A stretch of DNA of 64,000 nt from an uncultured Anaeroplasmataceae bacterium (lineage in GTDB: Bacteria > Bacillota_I > Bacilli_A > Acholeplasmatales > Anaeroplasmataceae), in assembly GCA_910584005.1 (NCBI GenBank), contig CAJTXR010000002.1, forward strand, positions 124,001 through 188,000, given 5' to 3'. The position numbers and the translations under genes are program-made. Under the pieces are notes generated by a model, which had not been told where the DNA came from, searched no databases, and saw only the letters and a list, made by a program, of their open reading frames with translations. Below, one piece after another: positions 9,222-17,152 of the stretch (the first letter of the stretch is position 1; every line of letters begins with the position of its first letter).

Positions 9222-10531
9222 TGATTTATTTGGTTTTTGATGCGAGGAATACACATAAGAAAAACGCTAGCAGAGGAAATGATTTCAGCAATAGAAACTG
9301 CTAAATAAATTCCATTTTCTGATAAGAACAGACTTAAAATATAAGCTAAAGGAAGTAGGAAAATCATTTGTCTTAATAGACTGATGCATAAGGAAAGTAA
9401 GCCTTTTTGTATGGATTGAAAGAAGGATGCCATCAAATAATTTATACAACCAAAAACGAATCCGATGGATGCAAGCCTTAAAAATGTGTTTGTTTGTGCA
9501 ATTATGTTTGGATCCGAATAAAAGATGCTCATAAGAAGATGGGGAATACTTAAAAAAAGAATTGTAGCCAAGGCTCCAATTCCGATGGAGAGAGCCAATC
9601 CATTTTTTAAAATTTGATGGAGTCTTTTCGTATCATTTGCTCCATAAGCATAACTCATGAGTGGCATAGTTCCTTGAGCAATACCACTTACTCCCATGTA
9701 AACAAAGTATTGTAATTTGTAGTATAATCCGAAGGTGGTTACAGCTAATGAATTCAAACTAACAAGGATATAATTCATAATAGTAACCATAAAAGAAGGA
9801 ATTGCATTCATAAAAAAGGAAGGAATGCCAACACGATATATTGCCATTAAGTTTTCTTTTTGAACGTGAAAATCTTTGATGTGAATCCGAATACGATTGT
9901 ACTTGGATAAGATAAAAGCAAGCATAACAATTGTGGCTGCAACTTGGGCAACTACAGTTGCTAGGGCTGCCCCTAATACACCTAAATGACAAGTGAAGAT
10001 TAATATTGGATCTAGGATCAAATTGAGAACTACACCTGTCAATAAAGATACCATTGGTAATGCCATTTTTCCATCAGCTTGTAATATCTTTTCCATCGCA
10101 ATTTGAAAAATGGTTGTAAAACTAAATATAATAATTAAAGAAATGTAGGTTTGACCATATTCAATTACGATAGATTCGTTTGTAAAGGATTGAATAAAGA
10201 GCTTAGATAAAGATAAACCTAATAATAAGACAACACCATAATGAATAAAAGAAAGGATAAGGCCTAATATGGCGGCATTTTCGGCTTCTTTATGTTTATT
10301 TTGTCCTAACTTCATTGCGATACATGCATTCATACCTACACCAATTCCTACAGATAGAGCTAAGATTAAATTTTGAATGGGATAAACGATAGATATAGCT
10401 TCCATAGCTTTTGGATCAAATTTGGTAACATACATAGAATCTACTAAGTTATATAAGGATTGTATAATCATAGAAAGTGCAGGTGGCAAACTCATTTTAA
10501 TGATTAAGGGTAATATTTTTTTCTTTTCCAA
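9206..10531 (-). CDS. MATE-family efflux transporter
   Basis: About 441 residues with 12 hydrophobic segments in two similar halves. MSLPPALSMIIQSLYNLVDSMYV near the N-terminus and the YGANDTKRL loop region are typical of MATE drug/sodium or drug/proton antiporters. I chose the TTG start at 10531 because a strong GGAGGAG ribosome-binding site stands 6 bases before it. The frame is open upstream to 10621, but that part overlaps a terminator-like hairpin and is probably untranslated leader. The gene is likely regulated by attenuation in that leader. Confidence 0.85.
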   Translation of the reverse strand: MEKKKILPLIIKMSLPPALSMIIQSLYNLVDSMYVTKFDPKAMEAISIVYPIQNLILALSVGIGVGMNACIAMKLGQNKHKEAENAAILGLILSFIHYGVVLLLGLSLSKLFIQSFTNESIVIEYGQTYISLIIIFSFTTIFQIAMEKILQADGKMALPMVSLLTGVVLNLILDPILIFTCHLGVLGAALATVVAQVAATIVMLAFILSKYNRIRIHIKDFHVQKENLMAIYRVGIPSFFMNAIPSFMVTIMNYILVSLNSLAVTTFGLYYKLQYFVYMGVSGIAQGTMPLMSYAYGANDTKRLHQILKNGLALSIGIGALATILFLSIPHLLMSIFYSDPNIIAQTNTFLRLASIGFVFGCINYLMASFFQSIQKGLLSLCISLLRQMIFLLPLAYILSLFLSENGIYLAVSIAEIISSASVFLMCIPRIKNQINHQECL

Positions 10532-10550
10532 CTTATTCTCCTCCAGACAT

Positions 10551-10612
10551 AAAAAAAGAAGCCTCATATTTTGTTTTGTTTGGTCGCTCCGAAACAAAAA
10601 AATACGAGGCTT
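10551..10612 (-). promoter_or_regulatory. Attenuator-like terminator hairpin in the MATE leader
   Basis: On the minus strand, 10612-10592 pairs with 10581-10559 to give a stem of about 20 bp with a 2-nt bulge and a 10-nt loop (CGGAGCGACC), followed by seven T residues ending at 10551. It lies between the promoter and the Shine-Dalgarno of the MATE gene, so it would stop transcription unless disrupted. This is the architecture of inducible resistance leaders. Confidence 0.7.
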
Positions 10613-10625
10613 TTTAAGCATTTAA

Positions 10626-10654
10626 ATTCTATCATAATCAATTAATAAAGTAAA
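10626..10654 (-). promoter_or_regulatory. Promoter of the MATE gene
   Basis: On the minus strand TTTACT (10654-10649) and TAGAAT (10631-10626) are separated by 17 bp. Transcription would begin only a few bases before the attenuator-like hairpin. Confidence 0.55.
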
Positions 10655-10691
10655 TATAAAACGGAAAATATATAGATTTATCACAAATCAA

Positions 10692-10720
10692 TTTAAATTT
10701 TTGGGAAATTGGTATATAAT
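10692..10720 (+). promoter_or_regulatory. Promoter of the CobW gene pair
   Basis: TTTAAA (10692-10697), a 17-bp spacer and TATAAT (10715-10720) precede the first CobW-type gene by 26 bp. Confidence 0.55.
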
Positions 10721-10746
10721 ATTAAAATGGAAATGAGGGAATAAAT

Positions 10747-11784
10747 ATGAAAATTGACATTATATCTGGTTTTTTAGGTGCTGGTAAAACAACATTAATT
10801 AAACGCTTATTAAAAACAAGAATTACAAATGAACAAGTTGTGCTAATTGAAAATGAATTTGGAGAGGTATCTGTAGATACCGATTTTCTTGCAGATACGA
10901 AAATAGAAATTAAAGAATTATCTCAAGGATGCATTTGTTGTAGTTTATTTGGGGATTTTTCTAAATCTTTAAATGAGGTGGTTGAACGGTTTCATCCAGA
11001 TCGAATTGTTATAGAGCCTTCTGGAGTTGGAAAATTATCAGATATTATTCATGCAGTTTGTGATGCAGGTTTAGAAGCAAATTTAAATTCTTTAGTTTGT
11101 ATGGTAGATGCCTCTAAAGCAAAATTATACTCTAAAAATTTTGGTGAATTTTTCTTAGATCAAATCAAAGCTGCTCATACAATTATTTTAACGCGTACAG
11201 AAAAAGTGACTGAAGAAAAAGTTGGTGAGGCTTTAGAAATCATTAGAAATCATAATGAAAATGCAGTTGTAGTTACTACACCTCTTTTACAATTGCAGGA
11301 TGAAGAATTGTTAACAGCATATGAAGGTGTTACAGATAATTTTATGCAAGAGCTAATTCAATCCTTAGAAGTAGAACATCACCATCATGACCATGAAGAA
11401 GAGTGCGGTTGTGGACATCACCATCATGACCATGAAGAAGAGTGCGGTTGTGGACATCACCATCATGACCATGAAGAAGAGTGTGGTTGTGGACATCATC
11501 ACCACCATCACGATGCGGATGAAATCTTTACCTCCGTTGGTTTTGAAACTGTAAAAAAATATAATTTGAGTAAATTAAATACGGTATTAGAAGAAATGGC
11601 AAATGGGGAACATGGTATTATTGTTCGTGCCAAAGGTGTTCTTTGTGATGAAAATCAACAGTGGTTTCAGTTTAATTTGACACCTGATGAAGTGTTGATA
11701 GAGCCTTGTAAACCTTGCCCTATTGGCAAAATTTGTGTAATCGGATCAAAGATAGATAAAGAGAAAATTAAAAGTTTATTTTAG
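10747..11784 (+). CDS. CobW/COG0523 G3E GTPase with histidine-rich metal-binding repeats
   Basis: 345 residues. N-terminal GTPase: Walker A GFLGAGKTTLIK, the metal-binding CXCC motif in GCICCS, a Walker B/NKXD-like region in LTRTEK and the EPSG motif. Between ~210 and 256 are three exact HHHHDHEEECGCG units plus a fourth partial one, then the CobW_C domain (VGFETVKKYNLSKL onward) and a cysteine-containing tail PCKPCPIG. Such proteins act as metallochaperones that deliver zinc or another divalent metal under limitation. Histidine clusters favour zinc, nickel or cobalt storage. The gene is followed 12 bp later by a second CobW-like gene. Confidence 0.85.
   Translation: MKIDIISGFLGAGKTTLIKRLLKTRITNEQVVLIENEFGEVSVDTDFLADTKIEIKELSQGCICCSLFGDFSKSLNEVVERFHPDRIVIEPSGVGKLSDIIHAVCDAGLEANLNSLVCMVDASKAKLYSKNFGEFFLDQIKAAHTIILTRTEKVTEEKVGEALEIIRNHNENAVVVTTPLLQLQDEELLTAYEGVTDNFMQELIQSLEVEHHHHDHEEECGCGHHHHDHEEECGCGHHHHDHEEECGCGHHHHHHDADEIFTSVGFETVKKYNLSKLNTVLEEMANGEHGIIVRAKGVLCDENQQWFQFNLTPDEVLIEPCKPCPIGKICVIGSKIDKEKIKSLF
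11377..11493 (+). repeat. Three tandem 39-bp units coding His/Cys metal-binding segments
   Basis: Units at 11377-11415, 11416-11454 and 11455-11493 are nearly identical (one difference seen, TGT for TGC). A partial fourth copy ends at about 11511. The near identity at DNA level suggests recent expansion, and copy number may vary between strains. Confidence 0.9.
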
Positions 11785-11796
11785 GGGTAATGCGAT

Positions 11797-12720
11797 ATGG
11801 TTGAAGTGCCTATTTTTATTGTAAATGGTTTGTTGGAAAGTGGTAAAACTACTTTAATAAAAGAAATAATTGAAAATAATGCTTCTTATCAATCTGGAAA
11901 TACTTTGGTTATTGCTTGTGAAGATGGAGAAGTTGAATATGATAAAGAATGGTTAAAGACCTATGATGTACATTTTGTTAGTGTAACTTCTGTAGAAGAA
12001 TTGAACTCTAAATTTTTGATTCAATTAGATGAACAATATCAACCCACACAAATTGTTATAGAATATAATTGTTTTTTTGATATAGAACAATTGGATTTTC
12101 CAGAATATATGCCAGTATACCAGCAAATTACTTTAATTGATGCAACAACATTTTCGCTTTATTTCAATAACATGAAACAAATTTTTAATAATTTAGTCAA
12201 GTATTCTTCTTTAATTATTTTTAATCGTTCAGATGGAGTAAAAGATTTGGCAACTTATCGTCGCCAAATTAGAGCTTTAAATACAGAGTGTCAGATTGGT
12301 TTTGAAGGAAAAAATGGACAACTTACATCTATGTTAGACGAAGATCTTCCTTATGATATAACGAAGGATACAATTTTATTAGAAGAAGATGATTATCCAA
12401 CTTGGTATATTGATGTTTTTGATAATTTTGAAAAATATCAAGGAAAAACAATTCGATTTAAAACATTTGTTAGGGATATTTTAAAGGATACATTTGTGGT
12501 TGGTCGTAATGTTATGACTTGTTGTGAAAATGATATTCAGTTTTTAGGCTATGAAGTAGTGGATGAAACGGGAACATTTTTATCCATAGGGGATTGTATT
12601 TTTTTAGAGGCCACAATTACTCATGAATATTCTTCCTTTGCACAAGAAGAGGTTGTTATTCTTCATGCTAAAAAAATCTCTAAACTTCCTAAGGAAGAGG
12701 ACCACGTATTGTCTTTTTAG
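11797..12720 (+). CDS. CobW-like GTPase fused to a DUF1980/YcgQ-like C-terminal domain
   Basis: 307 residues. Residues 1-~185 resemble a degenerate CobW GTPase: the P-loop GLLESGKTTLI is intact but the CXCC metal motif present in the upstream paralogue is missing. The last ~90 residues (YQGKTIRFKTFVRD, VGRNVMTCCEND, GYEVVDE) resemble the C-terminal domain of DUF1980/YcgQ proteins, which in Firmicutes occur with zinc-related CobW genes and DUF318 permeases. It probably works with the upstream metallochaperone, in the same operon. The fusion assignment rests on remembered motifs. Confidence 0.6.
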   Translation: MVEVPIFIVNGLLESGKTTLIKEIIENNASYQSGNTLVIACEDGEVEYDKEWLKTYDVHFVSVTSVEELNSKFLIQLDEQYQPTQIVIEYNCFFDIEQLDFPEYMPVYQQITLIDATTFSLYFNNMKQIFNNLVKYSSLIIFNRSDGVKDLATYRRQIRALNTECQIGFEGKNGQLTSMLDEDLPYDITKDTILLEEDDYPTWYIDVFDNFEKYQGKTIRFKTFVRDILKDTFVVGRNVMTCCENDIQFLGYEVVDETGTFLSIGDCIFLEATITHEYSSFAQEEVVILHAKKISKLPKEEDHVLSF

Positions 12721-12731
12721 ATTTTATTATG

Positions 12732-12763
12732 AATTGTTGATTTACACATCAACAATTTTTCTT
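12732..12763 (+). terminator. Terminator of the CobW operon
   Basis: A perfect 10-bp stem (12732-12741 with 12748-12757) is followed by a T-rich run. Confidence 0.8.
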
Positions 12764-12794
12764 TTTTCTTTCTCTAGTTAATTGAATTTTTTTC

Positions 12795-12823
12795 TTGAAA
12801 TTATAGTAAAGTTATGCTATTAT
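12795..12823 (+). promoter_or_regulatory. rpsB promoter
   Basis: TTGAAA (12795-12800), a 17-bp spacer and TATTAT (12818-12823) place the transcription start near 12830, giving a leader of about 115 nt before rpsB. Confidence 0.75.
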
Positions 12824-12829
12824 ATTAAA

Positions 12830-12930
12830 GGCACAAAAAATACACATGCTTTTGGAGCTGGTCGTCGTGTGCAAGTGAAATTGATGGAGGCTGGCATTGA
12901 AGAAAGCAGAGGACAAAACAAAAATAAAAA
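12830..12930 (+). ncRNA. Candidate structured leader of rpsB (ribosomal protein S2)
   Basis: The ~115-nt leader is clearly less AT-rich than other intergenic sequence here. It can fold with GCACA (12831-12835) pairing TGTGC (12868-12872), and holds GGAGCTGG and GGAGGCTGG-like repeats downstream. This would suit autoregulation by S2, known for rpsB leaders in other phyla. I do not recognise a specific described family. Confidence 0.4.
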
Positions 12931-12943
12931 GGAGAAAAAGAAA

Positions 12944-13792
12944 ATGTCTGAATCAGTAGTTTCAATGAAACAATTATTAGAGTCAGGTGTTCATTTTGGA
13001 CATGCGACTCGTAGATGGAATCCAAAAATGGCTAAGTATATTTTTACGGCTAGAAATGGGATTTACATCATCGATTTACAAAAGACAGCAAACGAGATAG
13101 AAAAGGCTTATGTTGCTCTTTTAGAAATCGCTAAAAATGATGGGAAGGTATTATTTGTTGGCACAAAGAAACAAGCTCAGGAGGCTGTTAAAGAAGAAGC
13201 AGCACGTTCTGGTCAATTCTATGTAAACCAAAGATGGTTAGGTGGTACCTTAACAAACTTCAAAACAATTAAGAAAAGAATTGCCAAATTACATGATTTA
13301 TATAAAATGGAAGAAAATGGCGATTTTGAAAAACTTCCTAAAAAAGAGGTTATTAAACTTATTGCAGAACGTGAAAAATTAGAAAAGTTCTTAGGTGGTA
13401 TTAAGGATATGCAGAAGCTTCCTAATGCTTTATTTATCGTTGATCCACGTAAAGAACGTAATGCAATTTTAGAAGCTCGTAAATTAAATATTCCTGTTTT
13501 TGGAATTGTGGATACAAACTGTGATCCTGATGATGTGGATTATGTTATTCCAGCAAATGATGATGCTATCCGTGCGGTTAAACTTGTTACTTGGGTAATG
13601 GCAAATGCAGTTATTGAAGCAAATGGTGGCGAAGTTGAAAAATTTGAAGAAGTTGAAGAAGTAAATTTGAGTGAAGAAATTTCTAAGGAAAAGCCTGCTG
13701 TTAAGGATGCTCCTAAAGCAAAGAAGCCTGCTGCTAAAAAACCTGCAGCAAAGAAGCCTGTAAAAGTTGAAGAAGCTCAATCAGCTGAATAA
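12944..13792 (+). CDS. rpsB: Ribosomal protein S2
   Basis: About 282 residues. The S2 core (SMKQLLESGVHFGHATRRWNPKM through VKLVTWVMANAVIEA) is complete. A ~55-residue tail rich in Glu, then Lys-Pro-Ala repeats (KKPAAKKPAAKKP) extends beyond the usual length and may be disordered and RNA-binding. The start at 12944 has AAAAGGAG upstream; longer in-frame reading into the leader is not supported. It is the first gene of the rpsB-tsf pair. S2 binds the platform/head junction of the 30S subunit. Confidence 0.97.
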   Translation: MSESVVSMKQLLESGVHFGHATRRWNPKMAKYIFTARNGIYIIDLQKTANEIEKAYVALLEIAKNDGKVLFVGTKKQAQEAVKEEAARSGQFYVNQRWLGGTLTNFKTIKKRIAKLHDLYKMEENGDFEKLPKKEVIKLIAEREKLEKFLGGIKDMQKLPNALFIVDPRKERNAILEARKLNIPVFGIVDTNCDPDDVDYVIPANDDAIRAVKLVTWVMANAVIEANGGEVEKFEEVEEVNLSEEISKEKPAVKDAPKAKKPAAKKPAAKKPVKVEEAQSAE

Positions 13793-13810
13793 TTTTGGAG
13801 GGAACAAATT

Positions 13811-14719
13811 ATGGCAAATATTACTGCACAAATGGTAAAAGAATTACGTGATAAAACATCTGCAGGTATGTTAGATTGTAAAAAAGCATTAGCAGCTACA
13901 GATGGTGATATGGAAAAAGCTGTTACGTGGTTACGTGAAAAAGGAATTGCGAAAGCAGTGAAAAAAGAAGGTGCTGTTGCAGCAGAAGGTTTATGCTCTT
14001 ATGCAATTTCTGGCAATAAATGTATTGTTTTTGAATTAAATTCTCAAACAGACTTTGTTGCTCAAAATGAAAAATTTTTGAATTTACTTGAAAAAATTGG
14101 TAAGATTTTAGTGAATTCAAATGCCTCTAACACTGAAGAAGCATTAGCTTTAGATGTTGAAGGAAAAGACTTAAATACAGTTATTCTTGAGGCATCTGGT
14201 GTAATTGGTGAGAAGATTACATTACGTAGAGTACAAGTAATTGAAAAGAAAAGCGATGAAGTATTTGGTGCTTATAAGCATATGAGAGGTAGAATCGTTA
14301 CGATTTCTATTCTTAGTGGTAATGATGATGTTGTTGCAAAGGATATTGCTATGCATGTAGCGGCATTAAATCCTAGATATATTTCTAAAAATGATATTCC
14401 AAGCGATGTTATTGAAAAGGAAAGAGAAATTATATTGGCAGCTGCATTAAATGAAAATGCCCAATCTAATAAACCAAAACCTGAAAACATTATTGCTGAA
14501 AGAATTGTTCCAGGTCGTTTAGAGAAAAACTTAAAAGAAATTTGCTTATTGTCACAAGCATTTGTTAAGAATCCTGATCAAACTGTTGAAGCATATGTTC
14601 AAGGTGCGAAATCTCATGTTGTTTATTTTGTACGACTTGAGGTTGGTGAGGGAATTGAGAAACAAGTCAATGATTTTGCTGCTGAGGTTGCAGCACAATC
14701 CGCAGCCTTCAATAAGTAA
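13811..14719 (+). CDS. tsf: Translation elongation factor Ts
   Basis: 302 residues, normal length. The N-terminal UBA-like domain with VKELRDKTSAGMLDCKKAL and the TDFVAQNEKF motif that contacts EF-Tu are both intact. EF-Ts exchanges GDP for GTP on EF-Tu. GGAGG precedes the ATG, 18 bp after rpsB. A terminator ends this two-gene unit. Confidence 0.97.
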   Translation: MANITAQMVKELRDKTSAGMLDCKKALAATDGDMEKAVTWLREKGIAKAVKKEGAVAAEGLCSYAISGNKCIVFELNSQTDFVAQNEKFLNLLEKIGKILVNSNASNTEEALALDVEGKDLNTVILEASGVIGEKITLRRVQVIEKKSDEVFGAYKHMRGRIVTISILSGNDDVVAKDIAMHVAALNPRYISKNDIPSDVIEKEREIILAAALNENAQSNKPKPENIIAERIVPGRLEKNLKEICLLSQAFVKNPDQTVEAYVQGAKSHVVYFVRLEVGEGIEKQVNDFAAEVAAQSAAFNK

Positions 14720-14724
14720 TGTTT

Positions 14725-14758
14725 TAGGGGAGGCTTTTAAATAGCCTCCCCTATTTTT
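14725..14758 (+). terminator. Terminator of rpsB-tsf
   Basis: An 11-bp stem (14725-14735 with 14743-14753) with a GC-rich core is followed by T residues, right after the tsf stop. Confidence 0.85.
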
Positions 14759-14785
14759 AAAATCAAATGAAAAGAGGGGAAGAAT

Positions 14786-15496
14786 ATGTATAAACGCGTT
14801 TTATTAAAAATGAGTGGTGAAGCGATGAAAGGAGAAACCTCCTTTGGTATAGACTCTAAAACAGTACAATCTATCGCAAAACAAATCAAGAATGCTCATG
14901 ATTTAGGAGTTGAGATTGGTATTGTTGTTGGGGGAGGCAATATTTGGCGTGGTAAAACAGCTTCTGAATTGGGAATGGAACGAGCTCAAGCAGACTATAT
15001 GGGAATGCTTGCAACTGTAATGAATGGTTTGGCCGTTCAAGATGCATTAGAACAAATTGGAGTTCCTACAAGAGTGTTATCTGCACTTCAAATCGATGAA
15101 GTAGCAGAGCCTTATATTCGTAGAAGAGCCATTCGCCATTTAGAAAAAGGTCGAGTTTGTATTTTTGTAGGTGGATTAGGGTCACCTTATTTCTCTACAG
15201 ATACTGCTTGTATCTTGCGTGCTACTGAAATTGGAGCTGAGATTGTTTTAATGGCAAAGAATAAAGTAGAAGGTGTTTACGATTCTGATCCTCGAAAAAA
15301 TAAAGATGCTAAGTTATATGATGATATAACCTTTGAAGATATTTTATCTAAAGATTTACAGGTAATGGATGCAACTGCTGCATCCTTGTGTAAGGACAAT
15401 GGATTAAATCTAATTGTCTTTAATATGAATACAGAAGGAAATATTGTTCGAGCAGTCAAGGGAGAAAAAATTGGTACATTTGTACATGTAAAGTAG
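14786..15496 (+). CDS. pyrH: UMP kinase
   Basis: 236 residues, the size of bacterial UMP kinases. YKRVLLKMSGEAMKG is the phosphate-binding start, IVVGGGNIWRG the glycine-rich loop and STDTACILRATEIGAE the nucleotide-binding region. It phosphorylates UMP to UDP as a hexamer. AGAGGGGAAG precedes the ATG. frr follows after 8 bp with its own AGGTGA site. Confidence 0.96.
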   Translation: MYKRVLLKMSGEAMKGETSFGIDSKTVQSIAKQIKNAHDLGVEIGIVVGGGNIWRGKTASELGMERAQADYMGMLATVMNGLAVQDALEQIGVPTRVLSALQIDEVAEPYIRRRAIRHLEKGRVCIFVGGLGSPYFSTDTACILRATEIGAEIVLMAKNKVEGVYDSDPRKNKDAKLYDDITFEDILSKDLQVMDATAASLCKDNGLNLIVFNMNTEGNIVRAVKGEKIGTFVHVK

Positions 15497-15504
15497 GTGA
15501 AAGT

Positions 15505-16056
15505 ATGGAAGAATTAGAAATGACATTGTTAGAAGCAGAAGATCGAATGGATAAGGCAATTCAAGCATTTGAAAGAGAACTTTCTACAGTTCGGACAGGA
15601 AGAGCATCTGCATCCCTTTTAGATTCAATTATGATTGAATACTATGGTGTGATGACTCCTGTTAAAAATATAGCCAGCATTACAATTCCAGAAGCAAATC
15701 AAATTTATATTAAACCATTCGATAAATCTTCATGTAAAGATATAGAAAGAGCAATTTCTGCATCATCTTTGGGACTAACTCCTCAAAATGATAGTGTGGG
15801 AATCCGTTTAATCTTACCACAAATGACAGAAGAGCGACGTAGAGAACTAACTAAGGTCGTTGGCAAGATGGAAGAACAAGCTAAAGTAAATGTGCGGAAT
15901 ATTCGTCGAGATGCTAATGATGAAGTTAAGAAGTTGGATTTACCTGAGGATGATGAGAAGGGTGCATTAGAAGACATCCAAAAACTCACAGATAAAAAAA
16001 TAGCAGCAGTTGAGGAAATATCTGCTAGAAAAAATAAAGATTTAATGTCTATATAA
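15505..16056 (+). CDS. frr: Ribosome recycling factor
   Basis: 183 residues, normal length. It contains FERELSTVRTGRASASLLD, then IRLILPQMTEERRRELTKVV and the C-terminal helix of the three-helix bundle. With EF-G it splits post-termination ribosomes. It is in an operon with pyrH and ends at a strong terminator. Confidence 0.97.
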   Translation: MEELEMTLLEAEDRMDKAIQAFERELSTVRTGRASASLLDSIMIEYYGVMTPVKNIASITIPEANQIYIKPFDKSSCKDIERAISASSLGLTPQNDSVGIRLILPQMTEERRRELTKVVGKMEEQAKVNVRNIRRDANDEVKKLDLPEDDEKGALEDIQKLTDKKIAAVEEISARKNKDLMSI

Positions 16057-16102
16057 AAACCCAAGAAGGAAAACACATTGTTTTTTACTTGGGTTTTTCT
16101 TT
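16055..16102 (+). terminator. Terminator of pyrH-frr
   Basis: An 11-bp stem (16055-16065 with 16088-16098) with a 22-nt loop overlaps the frr stop and is followed by T-rich sequence. Confidence 0.8.
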
Positions 16103-16108
16103 TCTTTT

Positions 16109-16131
16109 AAATTATGTAAAATACATAATTT
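16109..16131. promoter_or_regulatory. Palindrome just upstream of the cdsA promoter
   Basis: AAATTATGTA and TACATAATTT are perfect 10-base inverted repeats with a 3-base spacer (AAA), ending 3 bases before the -35 region of the cdsA operon. It looks like a protein-binding operator; the regulator is unknown. Confidence 0.45.
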
Positions 16132-16134
16132 GTC

Positions 16135-16163
16135 TTTTAATTTTTGGGTAGTGGTGGTATAAT
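16135..16163 (+). promoter_or_regulatory. Promoter of the cdsA-dxr-rseP operon
   Basis: TTTTAA (16135-16140), a 17-bp spacer and TATAAT (16158-16163) with an extended TGG just before the -10. Confidence 0.65.
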
Positions 16164-16206
16164 ACTAATATATTTTGTTTAAGGCAAAATGGTTGGAGGA
16201 CTCCTT

Positions 16207-17151
16207 ATGAAAAAAAGAATTATTACTGGAATCGTATTAGCCATCATTTTAATACCTTTGTTATTGATTAAGGATTTGTTTCCTTTATTACAGGTTGTTA
16301 TTATGTTCTTTTGCATAATCGCAACAGTAGAAATGATCCATATGTGTGAACGAACAAAAAAGTTCTCGATTGGAGTAAAAATTTTAATTGTATTTATGAC
16401 ATTTTTGATTTACATGGGTATAGTAAATGAAGATCCATCGGCAACAGATTCAATTATAACTAAGATGATGAATAAATTGGATTTTAAGGTGAGTATTTTG
16501 ACAACTCTTACAATCGCCTGTGTCCTTGTGTTTGCATGTCAGGTTTTTGTTAAAGATTTTGATGCTGCAGATGTAGGAAGATGCTTCATGATTATTTTAT
16601 ATGTATCTTTAGGATTTTCCTCTTTTACGATATTATTATTTTATGGAATGAGATTTATTATTTATATTGTTTTGGTTTGTGTGTTCACTGATATTTTTGC
16701 TTTAGTATTTGGAATTCGTTTTGGTAAACATAAGCTTTGTCCAACGATTTCTCCTAAAAAAACATGGGAGGGTGCAATTGGTGGTACAGCTTGTGCAACA
16801 ATAGCTGGTTCTTTATTTGCGATTTTATATCATTATTTTGGGCATTACTTTGTTCCAGCTGCTGAACCTATTCGGTTCTTTGAGGGGATATTTAATATAG
16901 AAGGAATTCCTAATGCAATAATGGTAATTACTATAATCATTTTAACTATTTTTGTTTCTATTGGTTCTCAAGTAGGAGATTTAGTATGCTCTAAATTTAA
17001 AAGAACATATGATATTAAAGACTTTTCAAATATTTTTCCAGGTCATGGTGGCGTATTAGATCGTTTTGATTCTATTTTATTTTCAAGTATCATTTTCTTA
17101 TGTTTCATAACTGTTGTACGAATTGCGTGGCCAATAATGATGGGGTTGTAA
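16207..17151 (+). CDS. cdsA: Phosphatidate cytidylyltransferase
   Basis: About 314 residues with eight hydrophobic segments. The C-terminal family signature is present: FKRTYDIKDFSNIFPGHGG followed by LDRFDS. It makes CDP-diacylglycerol for phospholipid synthesis. TTGGAGGA just before position 16201 fits the ATG at 16207; the ATG at 16189 would put the ribosome-binding site inside the coding sequence. dxr follows 1 bp later. Confidence 0.95.
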   Translation: MKKRIITGIVLAIILIPLLLIKDLFPLLQVVIMFFCIIATVEMIHMCERTKKFSIGVKILIVFMTFLIYMGIVNEDPSATDSIITKMMNKLDFKVSILTTLTIACVLVFACQVFVKDFDAADVGRCFMIILYVSLGFSSFTILLFYGMRFIIYIVLVCVFTDIFALVFGIRFGKHKLCPTISPKKTWEGAIGGTACATIAGSLFAILYHYFGHYFVPAAEPIRFFEGIFNIEGIPNAIMVITIIILTIFVSIGSQVGDLVCSKFKRTYDIKDFSNIFPGHGGVLDRFDSILFSSIIFLCFITVVRIAWPIMMGL

Positions 17152-17152
17152 A

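Noticed and set aside
10532..10621. 30-residue N-terminal extension of the MATE protein
   Set aside because: The segment encodes a terminator-like hairpin and the strong GGAGGAG site sits downstream of it, directly before the TTG at 10531. Leaderless translation from 10621 remains possible but less likely.
11377..11511. CRISPR-like or satellite array
   Set aside because: The repeats are exact 39-bp in-frame coding units inside a GTPase gene with no spacers. No CRISPR array was seen anywhere in the window.
12782..12943. N-terminal extension of rpsB in frame with the promoter region
   Set aside because: The extension would start inside the -35/-10 promoter and lacks a ribosome-binding site; S2 homologues start near position 12944.
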